A stretch of DNA of 64,000 nt from Geosiphon pyriformis (GCA_016748015.1 JAAOMT010000594.1:62001-126000), one strand, 5' to 3'. Shown: positions 25,101 through 36,951, counted from the stretch's first letter. Notes: generated by a model from the letters alone, not told the origin. Made by a program: numbers and translations.

Positions 25101-26788
25101 TTTCTGGCAGACATGGTTCGGGTTCTTCTCGATTGCAATGTGTCTCTTTAGTTAGTTCCTTTCGGTCTCATGGTGGAGTGCTTATGTCTGAAGTTCTGGG
25201 TGAGTCAAGGTTTCTTAAGTTTCTCCCTTCCCTCCGGCAGTATGGTATTGCCTTTGTGAATCAACTTTGTGACCATCATGGTGCTGTCTATGATTGGTAT
25301 ACTTTCAAGTGGTGGAAGAGATTGGATCCCCGTGGCCCAGTTCCTGAGTGGTTCAAGCATTCTGTTTTGTTTCTCAATAGTGTGAGATCTTCTCCTGCTC
25401 AGTCTTTAGTTTTGGGTGATGGTGGTCCTTTAAACATTCTTGAGTCTGGTGAATTTGTGTCTGTTTGTGATCGTCTCTTGATGACCAGTGCTAACAGCCT
25501 GTCAGTATATACGAATGGATCTCTTAGTAATCTTGGTACAGTTGGCTGTAGAGCTGGCGCTACTGTTTTTTTTGAGGACATTGGTTTGGGTTTGGACATG
25601 AGTGTATCAGGTTTGATGTTATCTACTTTGGCGGAATTGCAGGCTGTTGCCTTGGCTCTGAAGTGTGTTTCCTCGTCAAGCTCTATTTGTTTGTTCTCAG
25701 ATAGTCAATCGGCGTTAGATGCTTACAGGTCGGAGTTGGGTCTGCTGTGTCCCGATTATCATAATCAGTGTTGGGTCGAACATCATCATATTGTCAATGT
25801 AATTCGCAGTAAGAAGTTGAGGGTCAGCTTTCACAAGGTAAAAGGTCACTTTGGTGTTTCGGAAAACGAGCATGCTGACATGATCACTGGTGCCACTTTT
25901 CTTTCCAATTGGTTTCTTCCCCCTCACTTGAGTGAGCACTTCTTAACGGCTGATGGTGGTATTGTTTCTGGGAATTCAAGGCATTTTGTACGTGATATTT
26001 ATCATTCTATTTGTTGTGTGCAATGGGAGATTGGTTCTGGTTTTGGGGTCTTGGTAGACAGCTTGTCTTCTGAGGTTGATTGGCCCTGTTTATCATTGGT
26101 ATGGCATCCTGATTTGCACATGGCTGCAGGTTCCACCAGCAGGTTTTCGTCTAGTGTGTGTACGTATTTTATGAAGTCTTTACACCATCAGCTGCCAGTT
26201 GCTGTTTGGAAGTGCCTCTATGATAAACGTTATCCTAGTGTGTTGTGCTTGTATTGTGGTGAGGTGGAGGTATCGGATCATGTGTTCTCTTGCAAGGTTG
26301 ACGAGTCTGTTTGACGTCAGTTGTTGGATTCCTATGTAAGGTTCTGGAAGGCACTTTCTGGTTTCTCTCATTTTTCCTCAGGTATTTTGCGGCTGTTATC
26401 ATCTAGTGTTTCTGATTCCTCTCTGTCCATGGCTCTTTTTAAGGGTTTTGTTTTTAATGGGTGGTTTTGTGAGACTGTTTCCGTCTTTCACAACCCCAAA
26501 ATTGCTGTTTTGGAGATTGTCAAGTTTGTGCGCTCTCTTGGTCTTGCTTTCAGGGAGGATGTATAGTCGATTCGTGCTAAGCATCGTGCGTATATGGAGA
26601 AAAAAGGACTGATTCCGCTAGATGGTTCGGCTGTCGTCTCAGTTCATGGTTTGGCTTCGAGGTTCTCTGTAGAAGTGGTTAGGTTATTTGGCATTACTGA
26701 TGCTTTAGGTGTTCATTTTGGTTTCCACAAGTCTTGCTTGTTCTTTTCAGGTTTAGGTGAATTGGTGTCAGTTCATATAGCTGCATAG
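22158..26788 (+). pseudogene. LINE A ORF2: APE endonuclease, reverse transcriptase, RNase H, zinc motif
   Basis: The polyprotein is disrupted by stops at 23529 (TAG), 24072 (TGA), 26312 (TGA) and 26564 (TAG), plus a frameshift near 25145. APE domain about 22158-22830: MCNVRG, TETKL, GGNFNED (usual GGDFN, Asp lost), RTIDYVFVS, DTNHQAVS (usual DTDH). RT about 23620-24900: MIPKPYEW, IALIETARKVLSKIL, LQDI-stop-KTYD, GLDQGEVFSPLLW, FVDNMIWV at 24414 in place of the usual xxDD, then KGESHRYLGIFLS. RNase H about 25490-25890: VYTNGSL (Asp to Asn), AELQAVALAL, LFSDSQSALDA, KVKGHFGVSENEHADM. A C-terminal CLYCGEVEVSDHVFSC motif (zf-RVT-like) is at about 26248. The 3' end continues to HIAA-stop at 26788. 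Several catalytic Asp residues are changed to Asn, so it is inactive. Confidence 0.88.
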
Positions 26789-26923
26789 TGTTGTTTTGAT
26801 TGGCCCGAGTGGCTGGTCACGTGTAGAAAGTGCATGATTCATGCCTAGTTTAGATCAATTCTTTGATGTATAGTACTAGGTAGTGTTTGGACCTCACTTG
26901 TTAAGCAATAAAAAAAAAAAAAA
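26789..26923 (+). other. LINE A 3' untranslated region and A tail
   Basis: A 120-bp trailer (containing TTGTTTTGATTGGCC and TACTAGGTAGTGTTTGGA) ends in an A run. The same trailer is recognisable, as reverse complement, at the 3' ends of LINE copies B (27.0 kb), C (31.6 kb) and D (36.96 kb). It is therefore a good family marker and probably the RT-recognised 3' end. Confidence 0.8.
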
Positions 26924-26934
26924 CAAAGCTTTTA

Positions 26935-29207
26935 AAAAAACTAATTAAAAAAATTTTTTTTTATTTAAAATTTTTTTTTATTTTATTAAAAATTTTATGA
27001 GTGCAGCCCAACCACTACCTAAGTATATAGAATACACAGAATCTAAATTAAGCATGGCTCATGCTTTTTCTACACGTAACTAGTCACTCAAACCAACCAA
27101 GGCAGCATTACACATCCATAATTCCCGCTACAAGAAAACCACTCAAGAAACCAAAGTCCAATTTTGTAAGGCACAGATGCAACCCAAAGCACATGTGAAT
27201 ACCCAATCTGAAACCGAAATCTCGGATTGACTCAGCAGACCACAAAGAAGACAGACCAGACACCAAAGAAAAGGAGAAGCCATCTTGCAGCAAAAGGTTA
27301 TGCTTTTTATAATAAGATCTCAACTTAGCCACTAGTATCCAAATGGCTGACTTGTGACTTTTAGCAAAATGATGAATGAAATTGACAACCAATATACCCC
27401 CACCAAAACCAGCACCCAAACAGCTTACCGTGTCAGCCACCCAGTCTTTCAACACAAAACCTTTAATTAGCACTGTGAATAGGTCGATGAAAAACCCAGC
27501 CTCAAGCAGCAAATTAGCAATCGCATTTTCATTAGCAAAAATTCCCAGTACCATATTCCACTCCATAAAAGCATCAAACAACAAAGTTTCCCGAACATTG
27601 GCATTATGAACACAGGAAAACATGTGATCAGAGTCCTCCACCAACTCACACTGAATGCAGGCAATACTTAGATATCTCAGATTGTATAATCTTTTCCTTT
27701 TGGCCACTAGTAAATGGTGGTAGAGCACCTTCATGAGATATGACCAAAGTGTCATTAATGCACTACTAGTGTAACCAGATTTGATCTTGCCATCAGGATG
27801 CCAAACACAAAAGGTTTTGGCCTTATCAAAACAGTCACAGAGGCCCACATTAATGAAGTTACCAACACATTTGGCTTCCCAACCAACAGAGTGAACAGTA
27901 TTAAACAATTTTTTGGCAACATGACGAGCATTTCTAGAGACAGGCCTGTTTTCAATCCTAAGAAAGTGATAAGGAACCACAAGAGACAGAAAAAACTTAG
28001 AAGCAACAGTGGCATCAGTGTAAAAATTGGCATGTTCGTTTCCAACAATACCAGAATAATCCTTGACTTTGTTCTAAGTAATCGACAAGCCTTTTCTAGA
28101 GATGACATGGCAAATATGTTCTTTCTTGATCCAGCATTTGTCATGAAAATCAGGACTAAACACACCACCACCAGATTCGCACAAGTTCAGCAAAGTCTGG
28201 CTGTTAATAAACAAATTAACAGACCGAGAAGTGGGCACACACTCTAAAGCAAGTGCAATAACTTGCAGCTCCATCAGAGTTGAGGACAACAACCCATCCA
28301 TCTTGACTCTAATGCTAACGTTTACATTCAGAAAGTAGGCAATAGCACCACTATGAGCACCCAATAAACCCAAACCTTTGACGGAACCATCTGTATAGAC
28401 AATCACAAAACTTAAATCAGAATTCAACAAACACTCATTAATGTAACCAAAGTTACAAGAAAAGTCAGTGAGAGCTGAACAATAAGACAATGCCACATGA
28501 TTTGACAAACCACTTCCTTTGATAAATTCAACCAACAAAACAAACCAGACAGGAACTGGGCCTCTAGAGTCCAGCTTCTTCCACCTGTGAAAAGTGTTCC
28601 ACTTAAAACATACACCTTAACAGTCCAAAAGCTGATGAACAAACACTATGCCATACCTCCTAAGAGACCTTGCCACACACAAATAAGACTCTAAACTGAG
28701 CACGTCCAAAACTGTGATACTATTCTTGGCCTAAAAAACATCAGGCAAATCACCACCCAATGAGAGATTGCACAACTTGAGAACATATATCGCACCAGCC
28801 AAAAAACAATTTGTAGGATCAATTAGCAAATTGATCAGAACTCTTAGAGAATGCTGGGGCATCCAGCTAGTGGCCTACAACTCCATAACTCTGTGCTTGA
28901 ATAGTTTATTGAGGATTCCACCAGCATTTGCGAACACAACCAAGCCAGCCAATATATTTTCAGCCAGCACCTGTTCAAAAGTCTTTAAAACGTATAATTC
29001 TGGATGATACAAAGCCTCATTTGGAAAATTCTTAGGTAGATTGGTCTTGAACTTTAACTCTTTTCTCAACATTTTGTCACACTTTTCACAAACACTCTTA
29101 GAGATACAACTAAACTGTAGTCTGTAACTAATTATGGGCTGCAGAACAGCAGAGACCAAATACAAAAATTGCTTCTCAGTAATAACTTTCCTTAACACTA
29201 CATTTGA
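26935..29207 (-). mobile_element. LINE copy B, 5'-truncated
   Basis: A minus-strand LINE lies tail to tail with copy A: the T-rich run at 26945-26990 is its A tail, followed by the reverse complement of the family 3' trailer. The 5' end stops abruptly at about 29207 inside the RT-distal part of ORF2. Its protein is clearly more different from A, C and D than those are from each other, so it belongs to a separate subfamily. Confidence 0.82.
27108..29205 (-). pseudogene. LINE B ORF2 C-terminal part (post-RT, RNase H, zinc motif)
   Basis: Reading from 29198 down: LRKVITEKQFLYLVSAVLQP matches LREAVSDKQFLYLVLAVLHP of copy A. Around 28400-28150 is the RNase H region (VIVYTDGSVKGLG keeps the first catalytic Asp; MELQVIALALEC keeps Glu; the third acidic residue lies in LFINSQTLLN, where Asp is Asn). 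The block CIQCELVEDSDHMFSC near 27650 is the conserved C-x2-C-x7-H-x3-C motif. The terminal domain runs 27980-27108 without a stop. Frame changes near 28080 and 28540 break the protein. Confidence 0.8.
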
Positions 29208-31524
29208 AAAGTTTAAAATTTTAAATAATCTTAAATTATTATTTAAAAATTACAAAGAGTACTTGGATTTTAACAGAGCTCAATTTTAAAAAAAAATTAT
29301 GTTATCAATAGAAATTTAAGTATAAAATTACTCTTATAATTTTTATTATTAATTAATATATATTATTATTTTAATTTATTATTTATTATTTTATTAAATT
29401 ATTAAATATTACTATCTAATTAATAATTTATTTGTATAATACATAAATATAACTAATTGTAATAATTAGATTATATAATATTTTAAACTATATGATATTT
29501 AAGAATTCACTAAAATATTTAGAAATTTGATAAATATTTAACAGTTTACCAAAATACTTAATAATTCATAAAAATAATTTGTAGTTCGACAAAATACATC
29601 TTTAGTTTATTAAAAAATCAGCAAAAAAAAGTGCAAAATCATAGAATTATATTATTATAAGTTATATAAAAAAAAGCTTTTCTTTTTAAAAAAATATATC
29701 TTGATTTAAAATTATTTTTTTAATAAACAATTAGCTTTTACAAATTAATTTAATAAAATTTATTTTTAAATCCAAATTTTTTTTTTATTTATTATTATTT
29801 GAACTTACAATTACAATTAATATTTTGAATTAATTAATTACTAATTTTAATAATTATTTAGTTAATTTTAAGTTTGAACTAAAAATAATTTTATATATAT
29901 TTTTTTTTAATTTTTTTATTATTATAATATTAAGTAGTTTATAGTTAAAACTTTTTGCAAAAAAATTAACTTTTACAGCAAAATAACTATATATTATTAA
30001 GAAGTTTACAAATAAAAATTTCTTTAAAAAAAATAACTTTTATTGTAAAATAATTACATAAGTAATTAACATAAAATTGGCTATTTTATTATAAATTTGA
30101 TAACAATAATAATAATTTAAAATATAAAAAAATATTTTAAAAGATAAATTAATTTATCAAAAGTTTAACAGCTTTTATTTATAACAAATTTAATAACAAA
30201 ACAATATTATTATTAAAAAACAATTAAAATTATTAATAACAATAATATCAAAAAAAAATTATTTTATTGTTTTTAAATTTTGCTGTGCTTTTTATTTACA
30301 ACATCAAAGTAATTTTAAATTATCAAAAGAATATTGTTTAATTAAATTTGCTTTTATTTATTATATAAATACTAAAATAAATTATTACATAAAAAGAAAT
30401 TATATAATATAAAACTTAAATTATATAAAAAATTATTACAATATACTACAAAAAAAGCAACAATATTAATCATAATATTATAAAAATTTATTGTAAAATT
30501 AAATAATATTTACAAAAAACTTTAAAAAACATATTAATAAATCTAAAAAATCTAATTAATAAAAAAAATAAAATATAAATTTTATTAAAAATAATATTAT
30601 TATCATATTAATTTTACAAATGTTAAAAATTTTAAAAAACTTAAATAATTTAATTAAAAAAAATACCAATTAAAAAAAAATTATTTTCAATTAAAATTTA
30701 GAATAAAATTTGAATTAAAAATTAAAAAAATAAAAATAAAAATAAAACCAATTTAAAAAATCACAAGCCTAGTTATTAAAACAATCAATCAATTTAAAAA
30801 CCAAAATACTTATAACTAAAAAATAATTTAAATATAAAAAAACCAGATTTAAGAATGTCTAAGAAAATTTTTTTTTATTTTTTTTAAATTAATAATCTTA
30901 TTATTAAAAAAAATCAATCTTAAAATAACTATTATATATTACAAAAAAATTTTAAAGATAATAATAATATAAATATATATATATAACTTAAAAAAACAAA
31001 AAAATTATTTAAATAATTAATTAAATTAAATAAAAAACAATTTAAACATTATTTTTCTTCTTAAAAACATTATTAACTTATAATACCAAAATTTTAAAAA
31101 AAATTTATTGGTTTTAATGTTTTTAAAAATACAATATTAATATATTTTTGCAATTTAAATATTTTAATTCAATTCTAAAATAAATTTAATATAATTAAGC
31201 AAAACATAATAAAATTGTTATTCAATATTTTGTTTAATTAACAAAATTTGTTGTTAAATTAAAATATTTTAAAAAATATATTATATTAATTTTTAAATTT
31301 TAAATCAATTTAATAAAGCATTAAAAAACAATATTTTATAAAAAATATATTCAAATTATTTTAATTTTCTATAAAATATTATTAAACTTATTAAATCTTT
31401 TAAATTAACAGAAAAAAAATTTAATTATTTAATCATAATTAATATAATAAAAAAATAAAAATAAAACAAAAACTCTAAAAAAAAAATAACTTAATTAAAA
31501 AAACTTTCTAAAAAAATAAAAGTT
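29208..31524. other. AT-rich spacer, no gene seen
   Basis: About 2.3 kb of nearly pure A/T with long A and T runs and ATTA repeats. No open frame, RNA gene or transposon motif could be recognised on either strand. Confidence 0.65.
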
Positions 31525-33207
31525 AATTTTTTTTTTGTTTTAATGAGTGAAATCCAAATACTACCTAGAACAATACATCATAAAAAATCTAAACTAGACA
31601 TGAATCATGTATTTTCTACACATGACCAGCCACTCAGGCCGATCAAAACAACACTAAGCATCTATAATAACTAATACAGAATCCCCAATACCTGAAAAAA
31701 ATAAACAAGGTATATGAAAGCCAAAGCGAATGCCAAAAACCTCCACAATATCCAACAGCTTTATCACTCCAGCAGAAAAAATCGAAAAAAGCCCATGTAC
31801 CAGATCAGGAACTGAACCATCACTAGAAATTAGGCCACGCTTCTTTATCAAAGCATGGTGACTCGCATGAACCAACCAAATCTCATCTCTAAAAGCAAGA
31901 CAAAAATTTCACACAAAATCCACCACCTTACAACAAGCAAATTTAAAGTCACTGAAAACTAAGACCACTTCTTGAAAACAAAGTTTGAACATAAAACTCT
32001 TACAAAACACCAAACACACCAAGACATCAGAGGCACAAGACACATAAGACATGATGACAACCGAAACAATCCAGAGAGGACTTCCCAGATAGCTGCGTGC
32101 ATGTCTAACAGCTGAGTGCAGATAGCAGCATTAGAGCCACATAAGAAAATGTGATCAGAAAATTCGACTTCACTACAAAACAAGCACAAAATACTGGAAT
32201 AAGACCTGTTATAAAGGCACTTACAAACAGCCATGGACAGCTAATGATGTAAAGCTTTCATAAAATAAGTATGAGCACCAGCAGAATGTTTACCAGTGAA
32301 ACCAGCGGCCATGTATATATCAAGATGCCACATAAGCAAAGACCTATGCCAGTTTATGTTACCATGCAAACTGGTAACTAAGACTTTAAAACCAAAGCCA
32401 ACCTCCCATTTAGCATGATATACATAATGGAAAATATCACGAACAAAATATTTAGAATTCCCAGAAACAGCCATACCACCTGCCAAAATATAGTATTCAT
32501 TCAAACATAAAAGCAGAAAAAGGTCAGACATAAAAGCAGCCACAGCAAGAGCATCTGCATGCTCATTACCCATAATACCAGAATGTCCTTTGACTTTAAA
32601 CCAACAGAAGTTCAAATTCCTATTATGAATCAAGTTGGAAATGTGACGGCATTCTAATTAGCATCAATTTTGAAAGTCTGAAATAACCAGACTCAGCTCA
32701 GATCTGCATGCATCCAAAGCTGCCTGACTGTCAGAAAACAAATGAACAGAACTGGAGGGGGGAACACACTTAAGAGCCAAAGCAATAGCCTGCAATTCCA
32801 CCATAGTAGAAAATACCAAACCAGAAACTACAACACCTAAACTCAAATTGACACCATCAAAAAAAACGGCTGCATCAGCCTGTATGTCAACCGTACTCAA
32901 ACCGGCCAAAGAATCATCAGTAAATACTAAAATACTATTGGAACAGACACCAAGCAGACAACTACAAATTATATCAAATTCAATTGAATCCAGAACATTT
33001 CGAGAGGTAACTCCACCAACAGGAGAAGCCCATGTGGATCCAATCTCTTCCAATGTTTAAAAGTCGTCCAAGTAAAATTAGCATTCCTGCGGTCTTGAAG
33101 CTGATCCACAAAAGCAATACCATAATACTGAAGAGACGGAAGACACTTAACAAACTTAGATTTACCAAGAACAGATACCATAGGAGTTCCATTTCGAAGA
33201 CGAAGTT
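31525..33207 (-). mobile_element. LINE copy C, 5'-truncated
   Basis: The 3' end begins at the T run 31528-31537 (its A tail) followed by the family 3' trailer in reverse complement (compare 26789-26910). The 5' end stops near 33207 within the segment GTPMVSVLGKSKF, which aligns to GGVLMSEVLGESRF of copy A, so only the last 1.7 kb of ORF2 is present. AT-rich DNA resumes immediately beyond. Confidence 0.85.
31654..33205 (-). pseudogene. LINE C ORF2 C-terminal part (RNase H and zinc motif)
   Basis: Read on the minus strand: SVLGKSKFVKCLPSL, then HWKRLDPHG, an RNase H region at about 32940-32560 (VFTDDSLAGLS, VELQAIALAL, LFSDSQAALDACRSEL, KVKGHSGIMGNEHADAL, with the expected acidic residues in place), the zinc motif CLFCSEVEFSDHIFLC near 32190, and the terminal block ending near 31654. 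Stops and frame shifts near 32640, 32237, 31957 and 31880 break it. Of the copies here it keeps the best-looking RNase H active site. Confidence 0.8.
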
Positions 33208-33790
33208 AATTTATTTTAAATTTAAAAAAAATTATTATTTACCAAATTTAATAATAGCTTATAGAATTATTTATTGTAATAAAAATACATACTTATTATT
33301 ATTATAAATACATAATATATTTAATTAGTTAATATTAAACATGAATAATAAATAAAATCTATTAAAATAATTATTATACAATATAATTAAGAATAAATCT
33401 AGTTGTAATAATTTGTTACATAAAACAATCTCAAAAATAGCTTCAATTAGGATTGGAAATTTTATTAAATTTTAAAAAAATAACATATAATAATAATATG
33501 TATTATTTATTTTTATTGGACAAATTAAAGTTAAATTTTTAATTTGTTCAAGTTTATTTTATTATGATTGTTATATTTAATAATAAGCTAAACAGTTTAT
33601 TATGCAAGTTTTTATACTTTACTATATTTTTGTTTTTTTTGTGCTATAAGGTGTAAAATATTGTTAATAATTTTAGATATAATTAAAAAATTTTGGATTA
33701 TTATTTTATTGGAAAAATTTTTTATAGTCTTTTGATTTACAAAGCAAAAAGCTTTAGTAACTAAACTATTGTCTCTTTTTTTATTAGTAT
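33208..33790. other. AT-rich spacer
   Basis: AT-rich sequence between LINE C and the MULE transposase remnant. It probably includes the decayed 3' part of the MULE element, but I could not identify a terminal inverted repeat here. Confidence 0.5.
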
Positions 33791-33794
33791 ACTA

Positions 33795-35070
33795 TTATAA
33801 AAATATTATTTGAATATAAAATTCTTTAATTTTTGAATATAGCATTACTTGAAAATAATGACAACAAACAATATCACAAAATATACTAGACAAATATAAA
33901 CAAAAATAAGAAACAGAATTAACAATTATAATAAAATATAAATACTTACTGTTTTTTGGTGACTTTTTATACTTTTTTAATGTTTTTTTATTGATTTCAA
34001 CAACCATTAATTTAAATAAAATTTGTTTTATGTTATACATATTTTTAATGAAATTATCTATTATATCAAAATTAAAATCTTAAATATCAAAATATTGTTA
34101 GATAAATAACTTGAAAAAGTACACTAAAAAATAAATTTTTTTATCCTATTATAAGTATTAATATTTAATAATAATTAACTTATAATAAAATATAGACATT
34201 GTATTTTTAAATATTCTATGATTAAAATATAAGATATAAAATATTAAGTTATTTGTTTGTCAATATTAAGAAAAAAATTATGACCATTAACATAATTTCT
34301 ATACAAGATAAAAGTATATAATATTCAAAAAAATAATTTTATTCTGTCTTATTTTCAAATCTTGTATCTAATATATTAGCAAAATTACACAAATTACCAT
34401 TTGTTAAAAGCATGTGTTTAATAATATTGTTAAGACTTTCAATGTGAAAGATAGTTTGAGTTTTTTTAGTAAATATTTTTAATGTAAATACATAAGTCTA
34501 TGGTTATTAGCTAAAATAAAAAGCTCTTATTAAATAATCTTTAATATTAATGTATATTTTAGTAAGTTGTAACTATTATTTATAGAAATTTTCTTTATAT
34601 AAACTATTATAACATAGAAAAAAATTGTGAACAAAGTTTTTATATTGATTGTAAAGCTTTAACTTAAAATTTCTTAGTAAGTTTTTATTAATATAAAAAA
34701 TACAATAAATTTGGTAAGCCATTTTGTATACTTAAACAACTATTATATTTGCTATAAGATTAGTATCAGTAATAAACATTAATAGTTTTGTTATTGTTGC
34801 TTTTTTTGTGTATTTTAGAATTTATTTATACAATTTGGCAGTTTTATTTGATATAAAAGCTTGTATAATAAGATGAAATTTTGTGTTATTATCTACAATA
34901 ACAAAGAGAAAAAGTAATATCTGATAGCAGTTAGTCTTTGCTGTATTGTTATTTAAAACAACATTATGGTATTTTAACCAAAAAACAATTTGTGTAAAAA
35001 ACATATAAAATACACAGATAAGCCAATTTTTATTAATTTTAAACTTTATAATCTATTTAAAATTATTTAA
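33795..35070 (-). pseudogene. Decayed MULE/FAR1-like transposase with SWIM-type end
   Basis: Read on the minus strand from about 35070: LKYHNVVLNNNTAKTNCY, then LFVIVDNNTKFHLIIQAF and ISNKTAKLYK (35004-34822). In the same frame after a stop follow LKYTKKATITKLL and MFITDTNLIANIIV (about 34820-34735), and YQIYCIFYINKNL (about 34690). These match the order of the MULE transposase DDE domain in FAR1/FHY3-like proteins (VDNNxKxR...AQAL, WIL...T, FITDADPA, HCxFHI). At 34040-33795 VCCHYFQVMLYSKIKEFYI resembles the SWIM zinc-finger end (C-x-C...CxHxF). The copy is full of stops and heavily AT-drifted. What lies N-terminal of 35070 is too decayed to call. Confidence 0.65.
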
Positions 35071-36007
35071 TTTATGATTTATAAGAGTTATTAACAAGCA
35101 GAATGTATTATGTTTTTTATTATTATAAATTTTAAATTTTTGTATTGTATTTGTAAAATTACAATCAAAAATAGATGCTATTAGAAATTTTACTTTTAAT
35201 AATTTTTTGAATAATAATTAATAGATTTGTATATTTTATAAAAAATTGAATCTTTTAAAGAATATTATCTAAAAATTTTTAATATATTAAAGCATATTTT
35301 TTAGTATTGAGATATAATAAATAATTGTGTGTATTATTAAAAATAGTAAGAGTTATTTTGCATGAGTTTTTGGTACAGTTAATATTGGTATGCCAACTAT
35401 ATCCTTGATATTTTGATTTGATATTCTAATAATTTTAAATGTTAATTTTTTTTTGGTTTGTATTAACTATTAAATTTGTATTTAAAAGTGTAATGTTTAA
35501 TGCTGTTGTCTGGATGTCATTTTAATCTTTTTTAAATAACTCTAAATTTTTGTTATTTATTATAGATCTTCATAATTATGTTAACATTTTCTTATATTTC
35601 AAAAACATAATTAGTACAAAATTTTATAGCTAAATAAATGTAAAAAAATTTGACATTAAATATGATTAAAATTATAACCAAAAATTTTACTTCTATTTAT
35701 AAGCACTTTATTATTTAATTAAAATAAGTTTTTACTAATGTTATTTTGAAGTTAATTGGCCAGCTTTATATTAGAATTTAAATTAATATAGAAATAATTT
35801 TAGTCTTTTAATACATAATTTTTTACTAAACATATATATATATTTTTCTCTAAAAATAAACTGGTTATTTTTTTTTGCTCTGTGTTTACACTAAAATATT
35901 AACTTTAATATAATATATAACATATAAAATATTATATTTAAAATTGTCAATATATCAATAATTACAGTATTAATTGATACATTTAAGTAAATATTATTTA
36001 GAATAGT

Positions 36008-36043
36008 TTAAAGAGTCAGATTTTGTGTAATCTGACTCTTTAA
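36008..36043. repeat. Perfect 15-bp inverted repeat (hairpin, 6-base loop)
   Basis: TTAAAGAGTCAGATT at 36008-36022 is followed by the loop TTGTGT and the exact reverse complement at 36029-36043. Fifteen matched pairs with G/C content well above the surroundings are not expected from AT drift. Confidence 0.85.
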
Positions 36044-36327
36044 CACTTTAGAATCTATAGCTTATACTTAATATACAACTTTTCATAATATACAAGTTTT
36101 TTTTGTAACTTAAACACTGTTTAAAACAAAAAAAACTTCTTGTTATATAAGAATAAAAGCAGTTACACCAAAAATTTTGATGTGTTTTTATACTATAATA
36201 TACAGATAGCATACGTCAAATTCAAAAACCATGTAATATAATATATGTAATTTATTTTTAACCAATGAAAATAATTAATATTACATAATGTAAAACAGAT
36301 TGAGACGTTGATTACCGCATCACATAT

Positions 36328-36352
36328 CACGTGTTACACGTGCCATATATGG
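36328..36352. promoter_or_regulatory. CACGTG-TTA-CACGTG-CCATATATGG palindrome cluster
   Basis: Two perfect E-box palindromes (CACGTG at 36328-36333 and 36337-36342) directly abut a perfect CArG-type palindrome CCATATATGG (36343-36352). In other fungi CACGTG is bound by bHLH proteins and CC(A/T)6GG by MADS-box proteins. It lies upstream of the minus-strand transposase remnant. Function is inferred only from the motifs. Confidence 0.4.
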
Positions 36353-36951
36353 CGCAGTGATCTACGAAACAAATAAAGTCATGTATTATCATATTAAATT
36401 ACATGCTTTTTCGAGATTGTTATAAATTTTTTTTATAACAGATTGTTACAAATCTATTAATTCTTTTTTTAAATAATATTAATATTATTATTTAATAAAT
36501 AAATGAAAATTTTTAATTAGTTATTATTATATAATTATTATATATATATATTTAAAATTTAAAATTATTTACATATATAAAATATAAAAAATAAATGTTT
36601 TTTTAGTTAATAAAAAAATTTTAATACAATTTTTCATTATTAAAACCAATTAATAATTTAAAACTTTAAAAGTTTTAAAATAAACAATAACATATTATTA
36701 TAAACCAATAGATTTTAATTTAATAAACAATCTCAAAAGTATTTTTAATATTATTAATAAAAATATTCAAAAAATATTATAAAAAATCATAATAGTAAAA
36801 ACAAAAACAAATTTAGATATTACAATAGATTTTTTTATTTTAACAAAACTTAATAAATTTAATTTTAATAATATTCAATAAAATTTAAAATATAGAATTT
36901 ATATAAAAAAGCTTAATATTGTTTTTAATAATCAATTTTATCTTAATAAAT

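Larger units (their letters stand above)
20170..26921 (+). mobile_element. LINE (non-LTR) retrotransposon copy A, full length
   Basis: A 6.75-kb element with a 5' leader, ORF1, ORF2 and 3' tail. It ends in a pure A run (26910-26923), as expected for target-primed insertion. A possible 8-bp target duplication, AACAAAGC, lies at 20162-20169 and 26922-26929, partly overlapping the A tail. Base composition inside is far less AT-rich than the flanks. ORF2 carries an APE-type endonuclease, RT, RNase H and a terminal zinc motif, an arrangement typical of I/R1-like or Tad-like LINEs of fungi. At least five in-frame stops and one frameshift make this copy inactive. Confidence 0.9.
35071..36951. other. 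AT-rich stretch with regulatory-looking islands
   Basis: No convincing coding sequence. 35.07-35.45 kb may hold the decayed N-terminus of the MULE transposase. Two islands stand out from the AT background: a perfect hairpin at 36008-36043 and a palindrome cluster at 36300-36370. Either could mark a MULE end or promoter. The rest, 36.4-36.95 kb, is simple AT sequence up to the A tail of LINE D. Confidence 0.5.

Noticed and set aside
27376-28247. Plus-strand ORFs over LINE B
   Set aside because: They are antisense shadows of the minus-strand ORF2, which has clear RNase H and zinc motifs.
29208-31524. Possible mitochondrial insertion because of the AT content
   Set aside because: No mitochondrial protein, rRNA or tRNA sequence could be recognised; it looks like simple AT decay.
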